DNA from: Pirellula staleyi DSM 6068
GTDB taxonomy: Bacteria; Planctomycetota; Planctomycetia; Pirellulales; Pirellulaceae
Assembly (NCBI GenBank): GCA_945875845.1
Contig: CAMCMB010000008.1
Coordinates: 62,001-126,000 of the forward strand
Reading direction: 5' to 3'
Length of the DNA stretch: 64,000 nt
Part shown: positions 52,957 through 62,305 of the stretch, piece by piece
Layout of the letters: each line of letters begins with the position of its first letter
Numbering within the stretch: position 1 is the stretch's first letter
Notes under the pieces: model-generated
The model's input: the letters and a program-made list of their open reading frames with translations, nothing else
What the model was told of the DNA's origin: nothing
Databases searched by the model: none
Program-made: the position numbers and the translations under genes

Positions 52957-53613
52957 CTACACTCGCAAGACACCTTCCGGGTTCGATTGCCATATTTGGC
53001 CGGAGGTCAATTCGAGGGCTGTCAGCCATTTTCCGCCGTAGCAATAGGTGTCAATGCAGATCAAATTCGGAACTGCGAAGATCTCCCCTTTCCGATCGTG
53101 GGTGTGTCCGACAATCGCTTTTTTTCCCGACACATGCGGCCCCGGAAGCACCTCGGTAATTTTCCTCCAGCGAAGTAATTCGATGGGTTGCTCCGCAAGT
53201 GGTAGCTTGGGGTCGTAGTTTGCGTGCACGACGAAATGTGTCTCGTTCTCAAAGAAATTTGGCATTCGGCTCATGAACTCTCGATGCGACTTTGGAACAC
53301 AATTCAGATCGCCCGTGAAGCCATAGGACTCCATGGTCTGCACGCCACCATGATTGAGCCAACCAAAGGGCTCCATGCGGCCTTCGATGACGGCTAGCAT
53401 CATTTCTTCGTGGTTGCCCAGCAACGGGACGAGGTTGCAGATTTTTTCAAGCTCAAGCATTCGGTCCAACACGCCCTTCGCATCCGGCCCACGATCGACA
53501 TAATCGCCCACCGTCACGAGGGTATCGTCCGGTTGAGGCTGAATCGCGTCAATCAATGTGTTCAAAGCGGCCAGGCACCCGTGGATATCTCCGATTGCAA
53601 TCGTTCGCGACAT
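52957..53613 (-). CDS. PPP-family metallophosphatase (serine/threonine phosphatase or ApaH-like)
   Basis: A 218-residue calcineurin-fold enzyme with the full PPP signature: GDIHG (residues 8-12), GDYVDRGPD (36-44), LLGNHEEMM (65-73), HANYDP and the late VGHTHDRKGEI followed by IDTYCYGGKWLTALEL. Two-metal active site residues are intact. Close to bacterial PrpA/PrpE or symmetrical diadenosine tetraphosphatase; size favours the PrpA-like group. It may dephosphorylate proteins or nucleotides. It lies upstream of the TPR gene on the same strand and could be co-transcribed with it. Confidence 0.92.
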   Translation of the reverse strand: MSRTIAIGDIHGCLAALNTLIDAIQPQPDDTLVTVGDYVDRGPDAKGVLDRMLELEKICNLVPLLGNHEEMMLAVIEGRMEPFGWLNHGGVQTMESYGFTGDLNCVPKSHREFMSRMPNFFENETHFVVHANYDPKLPLAEQPIELLRWRKITEVLPGPHVSGKKAIVGHTHDRKGEIFAVPNLICIDTYCYGGKWLTALELTSGQIWQSNPEGVLRV

Positions 53614-54118
53614 AGGAATAGACGTTACTTAGTTTCGATCGACCCGCGCGGGGAGGTACGTGTTAAAGATTTGGCTGCGTAGGAAGACACCGATTTGATG
53701 AGCCAACCCTAGTACTAGAATAAGCGGAGTTGTTGGTGTCGACCATGCCAAAATGGAATGTCGAATCCAGGTCCGCCTCTCGATTCCGTTTCGCTAGAAT
53801 AACGATTCAGGGTGAATTGTCGAGCGAGACCCTTTAGACTTGGCAATTCACCGAGCGGCTCGCGCCCAAAGGCACTCGCTTTCGGTTCGAACCAATGTTT
53901 TCGTAGCGGAGCATCGCGAGCCGCCCGGTGAATATCCAAGTGATTTGACTACGGTCACCGGACAGCTTGCGCTGTTCCGCTACAAAGTGAGTACCATTTG
54001 GTTCGCGCCGCTACGAAAAAATTCGTTTAAACCGAAAAAGATAGTTTCGTTACGCCATTCAAACCCAAGACGGGCATGACGCCTTAGAAACGCGTTAGGC
54101 AGATCTCATGGTTGGCCT
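53614..54118. other. Intergenic region with family D repeats
   Basis: A 505-bp stretch between the phosphatase start and the end of the small membrane protein gene. It holds related hairpin units: caccgagcggctcgcgccca, gtagcggagcatcgcgagcc and, at 53955-53987, tcaccggacagcttgcgctg with ttccgctac. No gene is visible. Confidence 0.7.
53955..53987. repeat. Dispersed element, family D, copy 3
   Basis: tcaccggacagcttgcgctg plus ttccgctacaaag, reverse-complement orientation of the copies at 27621-27686. It recurs almost exactly at 62256-62289, including the following aaagtgagt. Confidence 0.85.
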
Positions 54119-54286
54119 TTAGGCCCAATTCGAAATCCCGCTGGCGCTTTGAAAATGAACGCGTGGCGCTGGCGAGCCGTCGTAACGAGCCCATTCCACG
54201 CCCATGAACACGCAAGCCAAGAACATAAAGATGGTCGCGAGGATCATCATCATTGTGTAGATGGAAATAGGATGTTTGGCTGACAT
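54119..54286 (-). CDS. Small single-pass membrane protein
   Basis: A 55-residue protein from ATG 54286: MSAKHPISIYTMMMILATIFMFLACVFMGVEWARYDG, with one membrane helix at about residues 10-30, then a short soluble tail (PRVHFQSASGISNWA). Immediately downstream of the coiled-coil gene at 54340-55179 on the same strand, with 53 bases between. The tight pairing suggests a complex with it. Not assigned to any family I know. Confidence 0.65.
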   Translation of the reverse strand: MSAKHPISIYTMMMILATIFMFLACVFMGVEWARYDGSPAPRVHFQSASGISNWA

Positions 54287-54339
54287 GGGTGGGATCGGTG
54301 TTAAAAAAAGGTGGATTGAGATTCGGTTCGCTGGCAACT

Positions 54340-55179
54340 CTAGTTCACTTTGGCAGCGACCTTGTCGCCGGCTTGGATGTAACCCTTTCGGAACGAGGCC
54401 AAGATTTGTCCGATGGCTTTATCATCCTCAACCTTGCGGATCTGAATGCGACCAAGGTACTGGCCGGAGCGAAAGATTTCCAAGTAGTGCCCTTCGCGGA
54501 GTCCATCATCTTTCCCGACGGAGACAACCACGGATTGATTGCTCCCAACCGAGAGAACTTCACCCTTCAAGTCGGAAGGTGGAACATCCTCAGGATCGCG
54601 AATACCTGCCGCTAAAAGGGCCGCCGAGGCCGTCTCTGCTTTGGCTTGGTAGGTGGTCAAATCCACTTGCAACTGTGCCACCTGAGCCTTGAGGTCAACG
54701 GACTGGCTTTCCATTCCGTTGAGTTTGTCCGTCAAATTGATCACACGACGCGTCTTATCGGCACGATCCGAAATGATTTTGTCGATTTCGGTTTTCAAAG
54801 CATCGTTTTGGCTTGTCAGGAGCTTCACGCGATCAAGCGTTTCGCCCATTTTTTGTGTGTTTTCCGTCAACGTGGCCGCTTTGCTATTCAATTCCAAGTT
54901 CGCTTGAGCCAGTTGCTCTTTCGCACTTTCGAGTTGGGTCTGAAGTGCAGCCAAGGCAGTGCGACGGGAAGCTTGCTCTTGGGCTCGCGAGGTTTGCAGT
55001 TGCTCCACAAGTTTCTTGAGTTCATCCACTGTGGTCTCAAGCTGTTTTGCCTGAGTTTGGTACTGCGATACCTTCTTCTTGTGGTCAATGTGCGTTGAGT
55101 TCGCAAGCAATGAAATGATGAAGAAGGCCACGCTCAAAAGAAGGATCAACAACGTGAAAACTTTGCCGAGGAGTGTCAT
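54340..55179 (-). CDS. Membrane-anchored coiled-coil protein with C-terminal beta domain
   Basis: A 279-residue protein from ATG 55179 (MTLLGKVFTLLILLLSVAFFIISLLANS), one N-terminal helix then about 170 residues of continuous coiled coil (QYQTQAKQLETTVDELKKLVEQLQTSRAQEQASRR...). The last 90 residues (LKGEVLSVGSNQSVVVSVGKDDGLREGHYLEIFRSGQYLGRIQIRKVEDDKAIGQIL) are a small beta-barrel-like domain often found at the end of planctomycete coiled-coil membrane proteins. Architecture resembles the gene at 62306-63814. Possibly part of an envelope-spanning assembly; function unknown. Confidence 0.8.
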   Translation of the reverse strand: MTLLGKVFTLLILLLSVAFFIISLLANSTHIDHKKKVSQYQTQAKQLETTVDELKKLVEQLQTSRAQEQASRRTALAALQTQLESAKEQLAQANLELNSKAATLTENTQKMGETLDRVKLLTSQNDALKTEIDKIISDRADKTRRVINLTDKLNGMESQSVDLKAQVAQLQVDLTTYQAKAETASAALLAAGIRDPEDVPPSDLKGEVLSVGSNQSVVVSVGKDDGLREGHYLEIFRSGQYLGRIQIRKVEDDKAIGQILASFRKGYIQAGDKVAAKVN

Positions 55180-55569
55180 GTGGCATCCGCTGGAATGAGA
55201 GCGATTGGACGGTTGAACAAGCAAGCTCAAGTGGCCTGAAAACAGGCTTCGTCGAACAAGTGAGTTATGGAGATAGCAATCCACCAGTTACCGAGTATAG
55301 TTCGTCAAAATCGGGCCTGTCAACGAAATAGGAAATTTTGCTGTGATTGCTACAAACTGTGACCGTCGCGATCTAAAATTGGGTCCGGATACGAGGGTTT
55401 TTAGGATTGATGCGACATGCGACTAGATTGGATAGCCCTTGGTGCCAAGTTAAAACTGAGATATCCTCTACAGTTCTGCTAGAGTACGAAGGATATTTCC
55501 GTCGTCGCGTGAGTGCAAAAACTTGTATCCCTACCGCAATACCTCGACTAAACTCCAAGAAATTTTTGT
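55180..55569. other. Divergent intergenic region upstream of sdhC
   Basis: A 390-bp stretch between the coiled-coil gene and sdhC, which are divergent, so it should hold two promoters. I see no repeat, hairpin or gene in it. Confidence 0.55.
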
Positions 55570-56400
55570 ATGAGTTCGCCAGCTGCCACTTCAACTGCTG
55601 TTTCGTTCCTAAAGCGGCATGATTTTTTGATTCGTCGGCTACATTCGCTCAGCGGGTTGGTGCCGGTCGGTGCGTATATGTGCGTTCATTTGTTGACAAA
55701 TGCTAGCTTGATCGGTGGAGCGTCGGTCTTTCAAAACAATGTTTTTACCATTCACAGCTTGCCGCTACTGCCCGTCATCGAATGGACTTTCATTTTTCTT
55801 CCAATCATTTTCCACGCGGTTGCCGGAGTATGGATTTCACGAAACGGAAAATCCAACCTTCAAAATTACCCCCTCGCGGGCAATCGCCGCTACACCTGGC
55901 AACGCATCACCGCCTACATTGCAATCGTTTTCATTTTCACGCACGTGTTTCATTTGCACGGTTGGTTTCAAAATGAATGGTGGTTAAAGAACGTCGCCGA
56001 ACCGCTTGGAATGGCCAACTTTCGACCTTACAACGCTGCAAGTTCACTTGCCAACGCCATGGTCGGCTTCATTTGGCCTATCTTCTATGTGATTGGCGTA
56101 TTGGCTTGCACGTTTCACTTCGCGAACGGAATCTGGACTGCTGGGATCACTTGGGGAGTTTGGCTCACGCCAAAGTCGCAAGCGAGAGCAAGTATTGCTT
56201 GTACTCTTTTTGGCATTTTTATTGGGGCCGCAGGGCTCAGCTCCTTGGTGGCGGTCAAAACCACGAAAGCAAAGGACGCTGAGGCTATTGAAAATGAAAT
56301 GTACGATGCTCGCTTGAAAGCGCATACGATCACTCCGGATGATTACAAACGATCCGGCCAGCATCAGGTCCACGAACGAATGCCGGAACCAATTGAGTAG
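55570..56400 (+). CDS. sdhC: Succinate dehydrogenase/fumarate reductase cytochrome b558 subunit
   Basis: A 276-residue five-helix membrane subunit of the Bacillus/epsilon type, carrying haem b. Helices with conserved His: RRLHSLSGLVPVGAYMCVHLLTNASL, FIFLPIIFHAVAGVWI, ITAYIAIVFIFTHVFHLHGW, FYVIGVLACTFHFANGIWTAGITWG. It anchors SdhA-SdhB and passes electrons to menaquinone. Start ATG 55570 matches the expected N-terminus. Followed by sdhA after 145 bases and sdhB after that, an intact sdhCAB operon. Confidence 0.94.
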   Translation: MSSPAATSTAVSFLKRHDFLIRRLHSLSGLVPVGAYMCVHLLTNASLIGGASVFQNNVFTIHSLPLLPVIEWTFIFLPIIFHAVAGVWISRNGKSNLQNYPLAGNRRYTWQRITAYIAIVFIFTHVFHLHGWFQNEWWLKNVAEPLGMANFRPYNAASSLANAMVGFIWPIFYVIGVLACTFHFANGIWTAGITWGVWLTPKSQARASIACTLFGIFIGAAGLSSLVAVKTTKAKDAEAIENEMYDARLKAHTITPDDYKRSGQHQVHERMPEPIE

Positions 56401-56545
56401 TCGCAGCAATTCTGTCGATTGCGTTGCGAACGTCGTTATGCGTTTATTAATTGAATCGGTTAAACAGTTGCATCGCTGATACCTTTCAGCCATGCGTTTT
56501 TAAAAAACAGAAATTCGAACCGCAAATTGCGAGTGGTACATACAA

Positions 56546-58537
56546 ATGGGCAGTAATCGAGTTTTAGTCGTCGGCGGTGGGTTGGGCGGACTAGCTGCTA
56601 CCATGAAATTGGCAGAGCTTGGCGTGAATGTGGATCTGTTGAGCCTTACGCCAGTAAAACGTTCACACAGTGTTTGTGCTCAGGGGGGCATCAATAGCGT
56701 CAGCGACCTAACGCGGCAAGAAGGGGACTCCGAATGGAAGCACTTCGACGATACGATTTATGGCGGAGATTTCCTGCAAAATCAGCCGCCGGTCAAGGAG
56801 ATGTCGGACTGGGCTCCAAAAGTGATCGACTTGATGGATCGGCTTGGAGTCACATTCAACCGAACGCCCGAAGGGTTCATCGATCGTCGCCGATTTGGTG
56901 GTACGTTGTACCGGCGAACAGCCTTTGCGGGTGCTACAACGGGTCAGCAATTGCTCTACGCACTGGATGAGCAAGTGCGTCGACGCGAAAGCGAAGGCTT
57001 GGTCAACAAGTACGAATTTTGGGATTTCTTGGGGCCGATCTTGGATGACAATGGTCGCTGCGTTGGGGCCGCCGCTCAAGACATGGTAACCATGCAGATG
57101 CGAGCTTTTCCGGCAGATGCGGTGATCGTGGCAACCGGGGGGAACGGACTTCTCTATGGTCGATCCACGATGTCGGTCTTCTGCACCGGCAGCGCCGCCA
57201 GCCGATGTTTCCAAGCGGGTGCAAAAATCGGAAATCCGGAATTTATCCAAGTGCACCCGACCGCTATTCCAGGAGCCGATAAGCTTCGGTTGATGAGTGA
57301 GTCAGCCCGCGGTGAAGGTGGACGTGTCTGGGTTCCCCGAAAACCGAACGATTCTCGGTCTCCCAAGGCAATCCCTGAAACGGAACGCTATTACTTCCTC
57401 GAAGAACGCTTCCCGAAGTACGGTAATTTGGTTCCTCGTGACATTGCGACTCGCGAGATTTTTAATATCTGTGTCAACGAAGGCCTGTCGATCGACCCAA
57501 CCCGCATGTGCGTCTACCTTGACTTGACCCACATTCCCAAAGCGGAATTGGACCGCAAGCTTAGCGGCATCCTTGAAATCTACGAAAAATTTCAAGGGGT
57601 GGATCCGCGAGAAGAGCCAATGAAAATCTTCCCGGCGGTCCATTACAGCATGGGCGGTCTCTGGGTCGATTATGAAGCCAACGCGAACGGAGGGCTTTTG
57701 CCCGGTTCGCCTCGAAATCAATCGACGAACGTCCCTGGCCTCTACGCGATCGGCGAATGCGACTACCAATACCACGGGGCCAACCGATTGGGAGCCAACT
57801 CGCTGTTGAGTTGCATATTCAGCGGACTCTTTGCTGCGCCGGGAATCGTCAACTGGATGAAGGGAAACAAAGCGGCCGCCGATTTGCCCAAGAGTATCTA
57901 CGAAAAAGCCCTCGCAACCCAAGAAGCACGACACAAAAAGTTGCTCGCGAACTCGTCGGGAGATGAGAACCCCTATTTGATCCACCAAGAATTAGGTGAC
58001 GTCATGACCCGTTCGGCAACGGTCGTTCGAGACAACAAACAATTGACCGAAGCGTACGACAAGGTTTGCCAATTGAGCGAAAGAGCCGCCAAATGCTCAC
58101 TGTCCGATACCGGAAATTGGACGAATCAAAACGTTATCTTTACCAAAGCGCTCCAAGATATGTTCCCGTCGGCCAAGTGCATTCTCAAGGGCGCACTGCA
58201 TCGTGATGAAAGCCGAGGAGCTCACTACAAGCCTGCCTTCTCGATGCCGAGTTTGAGTGCGACGGATCCCGCCGCGAAACGAAAAGAGGCAGAGCGATGG
58301 TGCGATGAGTTCGAGCTGAACAACGAAAAGTTCCTCAAGTCGACCATTTGCGATTGGAATGGAAGCGATCCAGAATTGAGCTACGAAGAGGTCGATACGC
58401 GATTGCTGCCCCCCCGGCCCAGAATGTATGGCTTGGTGGGCGCGGAAGTGATCGAACAGGTATGGAATGAACGAAAAGCAAATCGAGAAAAACAACCCGA
58501 GCCACTGAAAAAGCAACTCGCCGGTGCCTCAACCTAG
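56546..58537 (+). CDS. sdhA: Succinate dehydrogenase flavoprotein subunit
   Basis: A 663-residue FAD subunit. The dinucleotide fold is VLVVGGGLGGLAATMKLAELGVNVDLLS, the covalent-FAD His is in KRSHSVCAQGGINS, and substrate residues include QVHPTAIPG and ESARGEGGRVWV with the catalytic Arg in the HYSMGGLWVDYEANANGGLLPG region. The order GECDYQYHGANRLGANSLLSCIFSG is typical. Length slightly above the usual 580-600 because of a longer C-terminus of the Bacillus type. Oxidises succinate in the TCA cycle. Confidence 0.97.
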   Translation: MGSNRVLVVGGGLGGLAATMKLAELGVNVDLLSLTPVKRSHSVCAQGGINSVSDLTRQEGDSEWKHFDDTIYGGDFLQNQPPVKEMSDWAPKVIDLMDRLGVTFNRTPEGFIDRRRFGGTLYRRTAFAGATTGQQLLYALDEQVRRRESEGLVNKYEFWDFLGPILDDNGRCVGAAAQDMVTMQMRAFPADAVIVATGGNGLLYGRSTMSVFCTGSAASRCFQAGAKIGNPEFIQVHPTAIPGADKLRLMSESARGEGGRVWVPRKPNDSRSPKAIPETERYYFLEERFPKYGNLVPRDIATREIFNICVNEGLSIDPTRMCVYLDLTHIPKAELDRKLSGILEIYEKFQGVDPREEPMKIFPAVHYSMGGLWVDYEANANGGLLPGSPRNQSTNVPGLYAIGECDYQYHGANRLGANSLLSCIFSGLFAAPGIVNWMKGNKAAADLPKSIYEKALATQEARHKKLLANSSGDENPYLIHQELGDVMTRSATVVRDNKQLTEAYDKVCQLSERAAKCSLSDTGNWTNQNVIFTKALQDMFPSAKCILKGALHRDESRGAHYKPAFSMPSLSATDPAAKRKEAERWCDEFELNNEKFLKSTICDWNGSDPELSYEEVDTRLLPPRPRMYGLVGAEVIEQVWNERKANREKQPEPLKKQLAGAST

Positions 58538-58614
58538 CCTCAGTGGGTCCATTCATCGCCCATTATTATTTCACCCAATCGAATTCAAAACCAATTTAAC
58601 ACTTGAATATTCCA

Positions 58615-59493
58615 ATGATCGCTCCAAGAAACGAAGAAGCCAGCCGAAACGAAGAAGCCAGCCAGCGTCGACCCTCCAAGGTCAATGTTCGTATTCTCAG
58701 ACAAGACGGGCCCGGTCTTCCAGCGTATTGGGAACGACATCAAGTCGACTACGAACCCGACATGAATGTCATCAGTGTCCTTCAAAAGGTCGCTGCGCAG
58801 GCGACGACCAGCGATGGTCAGAGAGTACCACCGGTCGCTTGGGATTGCGGGTGCTTGGAGGAAGTGTGCGGTTCATGCACGATGGTCATCAACGGACGCG
58901 TTCGCCAAAGCTGCAGTGCGTTGGTCGATCGTTTGTTGGAAGCAGATGCCAACGAAATTGAGCTGCGTCCAATGTCCAAATTTCCCGTACGAAGAGATTT
59001 GGTGGTCGATCGATCAAGATTGTTTCGCTCGCTACAGAGAGTGGATGCTTGGGTTCCCGTCGATGGCTACTACGATATGGGCCCTGGACCACGCATTTCC
59101 CGCGAAGAGCAAGAGCAAAATTATCCATTGAGCCAATGCATGAGCTGCGGCTGTTGCCTCGAAGCTTGCCCTCAGTACAACAAGATTGAAATGCAACGTG
59201 AGCCAGGTGAATCGGATGCCGATTACACGGCTCGAAAGAACGCTGCATTCGATCAAGAGTTTGTGGGAGCGGCCGCAATCTCACAAGCAATGCTCTTTAA
59301 CTCGCATCCGGTGGGCAAGAACTTGGCCAACGAACGCATGGAAGTACTGACCGGCCCGGGAGGAATCCAAGAATGCGGCAACGCACAAAACTGCGTCGCG
59401 GTTTGCCCAAAGGAGATCCCGCTTACCACTTCGATCGCCAGAGCAGGCCGAGCCGCAACCGTCTATTCGATCAAGAAGTTCTTCGACCGATAA
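58615..59493 (+). CDS. sdhB: Succinate dehydrogenase iron-sulfur subunit
   Basis: A 292-residue iron-sulfur protein from ATG 58615 (TTG 58603 is also open). [2Fe-2S] ligands lie in CGCLEEVCGSC, the [4Fe-4S] in CMSCGCCLEACPQYN and the [3Fe-4S] region in GNAQNCVAVCPKEIP. Electrons pass from SdhA to SdhC. The N-terminal RNEEAS is duplicated (18-base tandem duplication at 58627-58662), an odd extension before the ferredoxin-like domain. Last gene of the operon. Confidence 0.96.
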   Translation: MIAPRNEEASRNEEASQRRPSKVNVRILRQDGPGLPAYWERHQVDYEPDMNVISVLQKVAAQATTSDGQRVPPVAWDCGCLEEVCGSCTMVINGRVRQSCSALVDRLLEADANEIELRPMSKFPVRRDLVVDRSRLFRSLQRVDAWVPVDGYYDMGPGPRISREEQEQNYPLSQCMSCGCCLEACPQYNKIEMQREPGESDADYTARKNAAFDQEFVGAAAISQAMLFNSHPVGKNLANERMEVLTGPGGIQECGNAQNCVAVCPKEIPLTTSIARAGRAATVYSIKKFFDR

Positions 59494-59604
59494 TGGTTAA
59501 CCGGCACAGCGGGTGTGGCGTAAGCTTCCAGCTTGCGATGAATCACGGTTGGCAAGCTGGAAGCTTATCCCCCCCTTTTGAACTTAACAAATCGTTGGGG
59601 AAAA

Positions 59605-59720
59605 TGGGAGAGCGAGGCTCCTGCCGAGCTATTTACGCAATGATTCGGCAGGAGCCTCACCCTCCCAAGCAAGGAATGGATTGGGCAAAGTCGAGGAAAA
59701 TATGTTTAGAGGGATTGCCT
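59605..59720. repeat. Dispersed element, family C, copy 3
   Basis: gggagagcgaggctcctgcc and attcggcaggagcctcaccc form a hairpin; the tail from ctcccaagcaagg to agagggattg parallels the 49860-49970 copy. It lies between convergent sdhB and the ketosynthase homologue. Confidence 0.85.
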
Positions 59721-59745
59721 GACCCTCCCGAGCAATGGACCGTCG

Positions 59746-61035
59746 CTACGAATTCTCGAATGTCATTGCGATTCCGACGCAGTGCCCCTGGGGTGTGTTC
59801 GACAGCTTGATCATGCTCGAACCCGTTCTTGGTTTACTGGTTTTGGAGACGACGTGAATCGGACAGTCCATTCCGGTTTTGGTGTGATTGGTGGTTGGTG
59901 CAATTGCTCCCCTCCGCATGCCAGCGATCGAAGCGATCAACTCGATGACGCCCGATCCGCTGATGGAATCGCCGAGCCCGCCTTTGTACGAAACGACTGG
60001 AATATGTTTGAGAACACTCGCGATTCCGCGCGCTTGAGCAGCATCCAGGCCTCGTGTGCCGTTTGCTGCCGCGTTAATATGGTCGATCTCTTGAGCAGAA
60101 AGACCGCTTTGCTTTATGAGAGTCGTCAGTGTGTTTTCGGTAGAGGCTTGCGTTCCGCCCCATCTTTCCGTGGATGGACCAAACCTATTTGCCCATCCTA
60201 CAATTTTGCCTAGGATCGGTGCTTGGCGAGCCTCCGCGTGCGAGCGTCTCTCGAGAATGATGGCAGAAGCCGATTCGCCAGGCGCGCTCCCATCTCGCTC
60301 GGAGTCAAACGGCTTACATGCGATCTGGGGATCCGAGTAAGCGCGCGAGTAGTCTGCTTCATAGCGTTGGAGCAGGCGGGTAAAGCAGGTTCGTGAGGCG
60401 GAGGAGCCGACGACCATCACATCCGCCTTGCCTCGCCGGATAACATTCATGGCTTCCAGGATCGCCCCCAGGCCGCTGGTTGCTTCGGTCGTGATAGTGT
60501 TGTTGGGTCCGCGAGCATCGAGGGTGATCCCGACGTGGCAGGCTGCCATGTTCGGCAACGACTTGAGCATCCACAATGGATGGATATTGTCCATGGCTTC
60601 GACTGCCCATCGGGAGTGATCCATTTCTCCATTCGTGGCGCAACGACGCACCACGTCCGCGACATCCGAAGAATCGCTCAAGATAATCTCGCCTGAGAAA
60701 ACGGTACCTAGGCGGTCCGGTTCGACGGAACCCAGTGCTATGCCGGCCATCCTGCATGCTTGCATGGCTGCACCAAATGCCAATTGAATCTCACGGCACA
60801 TGACTTTAATCATCTTGCGAGGATGAACATGTTCCTTGGGGTCGAAACCCTCGATGCACGCGGCCATCCACTTCCTCTCGGCGACACCGTCGACTGGGTC
60901 GATCAAGCGTACGGCGGATTCACCGTTGAGCAAAGCGTTGTACAATCGCTCCACGTCGTGCCCGAGTGGCGTGATGGCACCGTAGCCGGTGACGACAATC
61001 TGATCTTCCATTGGGATTTCTTTAAGATGCATCAC
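59746..61035 (-). CDS. Beta-ketoacyl-ACP synthase homologue lacking all three catalytic residues
   Basis: A 429-residue thiolase-fold protein of FabF type (GTG 61035; ATG 61032 or 61011 possible). Overall it aligns with the FabF encoded at 14635-15873: VVTGYGAITPLG, ACKPFDSERDGSAPGESASAIILE, SYKGGLGDSISGSG. But Cys163 of FabF aligns with Ala185 (NTITTEATSGLGA), His303 with Ala323 (HINAAANGTRGLD) and His340 with Asp356 (KGGLGD), whereas Lys335 is kept as Lys351. The C-terminal gate loop is changed too (SNTPQGHCVGIAM). It cannot catalyse normal condensation; a structural or chain-length-factor-like role is more likely. Starts 6 bases after the serine acetyltransferase stop, in the same operon. 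Confidence 0.85.
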   Translation of the reverse strand: MMHLKEIPMEDQIVVTGYGAITPLGHDVERLYNALLNGESAVRLIDPVDGVAERKWMAACIEGFDPKEHVHPRKMIKVMCREIQLAFGAAMQACRMAGIALGSVEPDRLGTVFSGEIILSDSSDVADVVRRCATNGEMDHSRWAVEAMDNIHPLWMLKSLPNMAACHVGITLDARGPNNTITTEATSGLGAILEAMNVIRRGKADVMVVGSSASRTCFTRLLQRYEADYSRAYSDPQIACKPFDSERDGSAPGESASAIILERRSHAEARQAPILGKIVGWANRFGPSTERWGGTQASTENTLTTLIKQSGLSAQEIDHINAAANGTRGLDAAQARGIASVLKHIPVVSYKGGLGDSISGSGVIELIASIAGMRRGAIAPTTNHTKTGMDCPIHVVSKTSKPRTGSSMIKLSNTPQGHCVGIAMTFENS

Positions 61036-61040
61036 TCGAC

Positions 61041-62018
61041 CTAGATTTGATAATTCGAGTCTTGCACAAGCTCATCGTTTTGCCCATTGCGGATTCGTAG
61101 CTTTGGTTTTTCAAGCACGACGGTTGTATGAGGTGCAACGCTACTGGTGACCCACACGCTGGATCCGATCACACTATCGTGCCCCACAATGGTTTTGCCC
61201 CCGAGGATTGTAGCGTTGGCGTAGATAACCACTCGATCCTCAATCGTAGGATGGCGTTTGGCACCTCGGATCAACTGTCCATCGACATCGGTTGCAAAGC
61301 TGAGAGCTCCGAGCGTCACTCCCTGATAGATCTTGACGTGTTCACCGATTTCGCATGTCTCACCAATGACAACGCCCGTCCCGTGATCGATGAAAAAGGA
61401 TTCGCCTATCCTTGCTCCAGGATGGATATCAATTCCAGTTTGCTTATGAGCCCATTCGGTCATCATTCTGGGAATAAAAGGGACTGCAAAATGGACGAGT
61501 TCGTGAGCGATTCGATAAATGGTGACAGCCTCCAGCCCAGGAAAGCAAAAAATGATCTCGTCGCGATTCGAAACACTTGGATCACCGTCGTAAGCAGCCT
61601 CGACATCCTTTGCCAAAACCTCGCGGAGTTTCGGAATGCATTCGAGCAACGCAATCGCGATGGTTTGGCCTTTGGCTTCGTAGTCGATCGCATGGTCGCA
61701 TGGATTGTAGCCAGGGGATTTGCTCTCAACCCTATCGGCGTGAAGCAAAGCACGAGCAATTTGTGTGGTTAGGCGATCGTGCAAGGAATCGACCAAGTTA
61801 CCGACGTGATAGGTAACATTGCCAGCGTGTAGTCCTTCGCGACGACGAAATCCAGGGTACAAAAGATCCTTGAAGTCTTCGAGGATATTGACAATTACCT
61901 CATATTTTGGAAGCGGGCAATGCCCCAAATGATTGATTCGGTCGCGAGTGTTGTAGGTTTTGACGATCGCGTCCGTAAGGCGCGGAAGCTGCTCCTTGAG
62001 TCGAAAATCGGATGCCAT
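61041..62018 (-). CDS. cysE: Serine O-acetyltransferase (EpsC/CysE type)
   Basis: A 325-residue left-handed beta-helix enzyme from ATG 62018 ([14 protein letters not shown]). The N-terminal 170 residues are helical; the hexapeptide repeat region is [45 protein letters not shown], with the catalytic His in [10 protein letters not shown], then [40 protein letters not shown]. Acetylates serine with acetyl-CoA for cysteine synthesis. The long N-terminal domain fits the EpsC type found in planctomycetes. Ends 6 bases before the ketosynthase-like gene. Confidence 0.92.
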   Translation of the reverse strand: MASDFRLKEQLPRLTDAIVKTYNTRDRINHLGHCPLPKYEVIVNILEDFKDLLYPGFRRREGLHAGNVTYHVGNLVDSLHDRLTTQIARALLHADRVESKSPGYNPCDHAIDYEAKGQTIAIALLECIPKLREVLAKDVEAAYDGDPSVSNRDEIIFCFPGLEAVTIYRIAHELVHFAVPFIPRMMTEWAHKQTGIDIHPGARIGESFFIDHGTGVVIGETCEIGEHVKIYQGVTLGALSFATDVDGQLIRGAKRHPTIEDRVVIYANATILGGKTIVGHDSVIGSSVWVTSSVAPHTTVVLEKPKLRIRNGQNDELVQDSNYQI

Positions 62019-62255
62019 TTGAATTGAAACCGGTCGTTCCGTGCGTGAATTGGAGAATCGATTGGGCAACAGCTTCTCAAGAGATCGGTATTAGCGATTG
62101 AGGCTGGCAACTGTTTTTCGATTACACCGCCAGAGTGCACCATTTTGCCCTCTGTTGCTATTTTGCCCTCTGTTGCTATCTAGGTCATTTTACCTAGCTT
62201 GCTCATTTTGCGCAAGCGAAAGGGTTGGGTTGAGCGCCCTCACGCACCCTACCAG

Positions 62256-62289
62256 TCACCAGACAGCTTGCGCTGTTTCGCTACAAAGT
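62256..62289. repeat. Dispersed element, family D, copy 4
   Basis: tcaccagacagcttgcgctg plus tttcgctacaaagt, nearly identical to 53955-53987. It sits between the membrane coiled-coil gene at 62306 and the serine acetyltransferase, both read leftward. Confidence 0.85.
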
Positions 62290-62305
62290 GAGTGCCATGG
62301 ATCGA

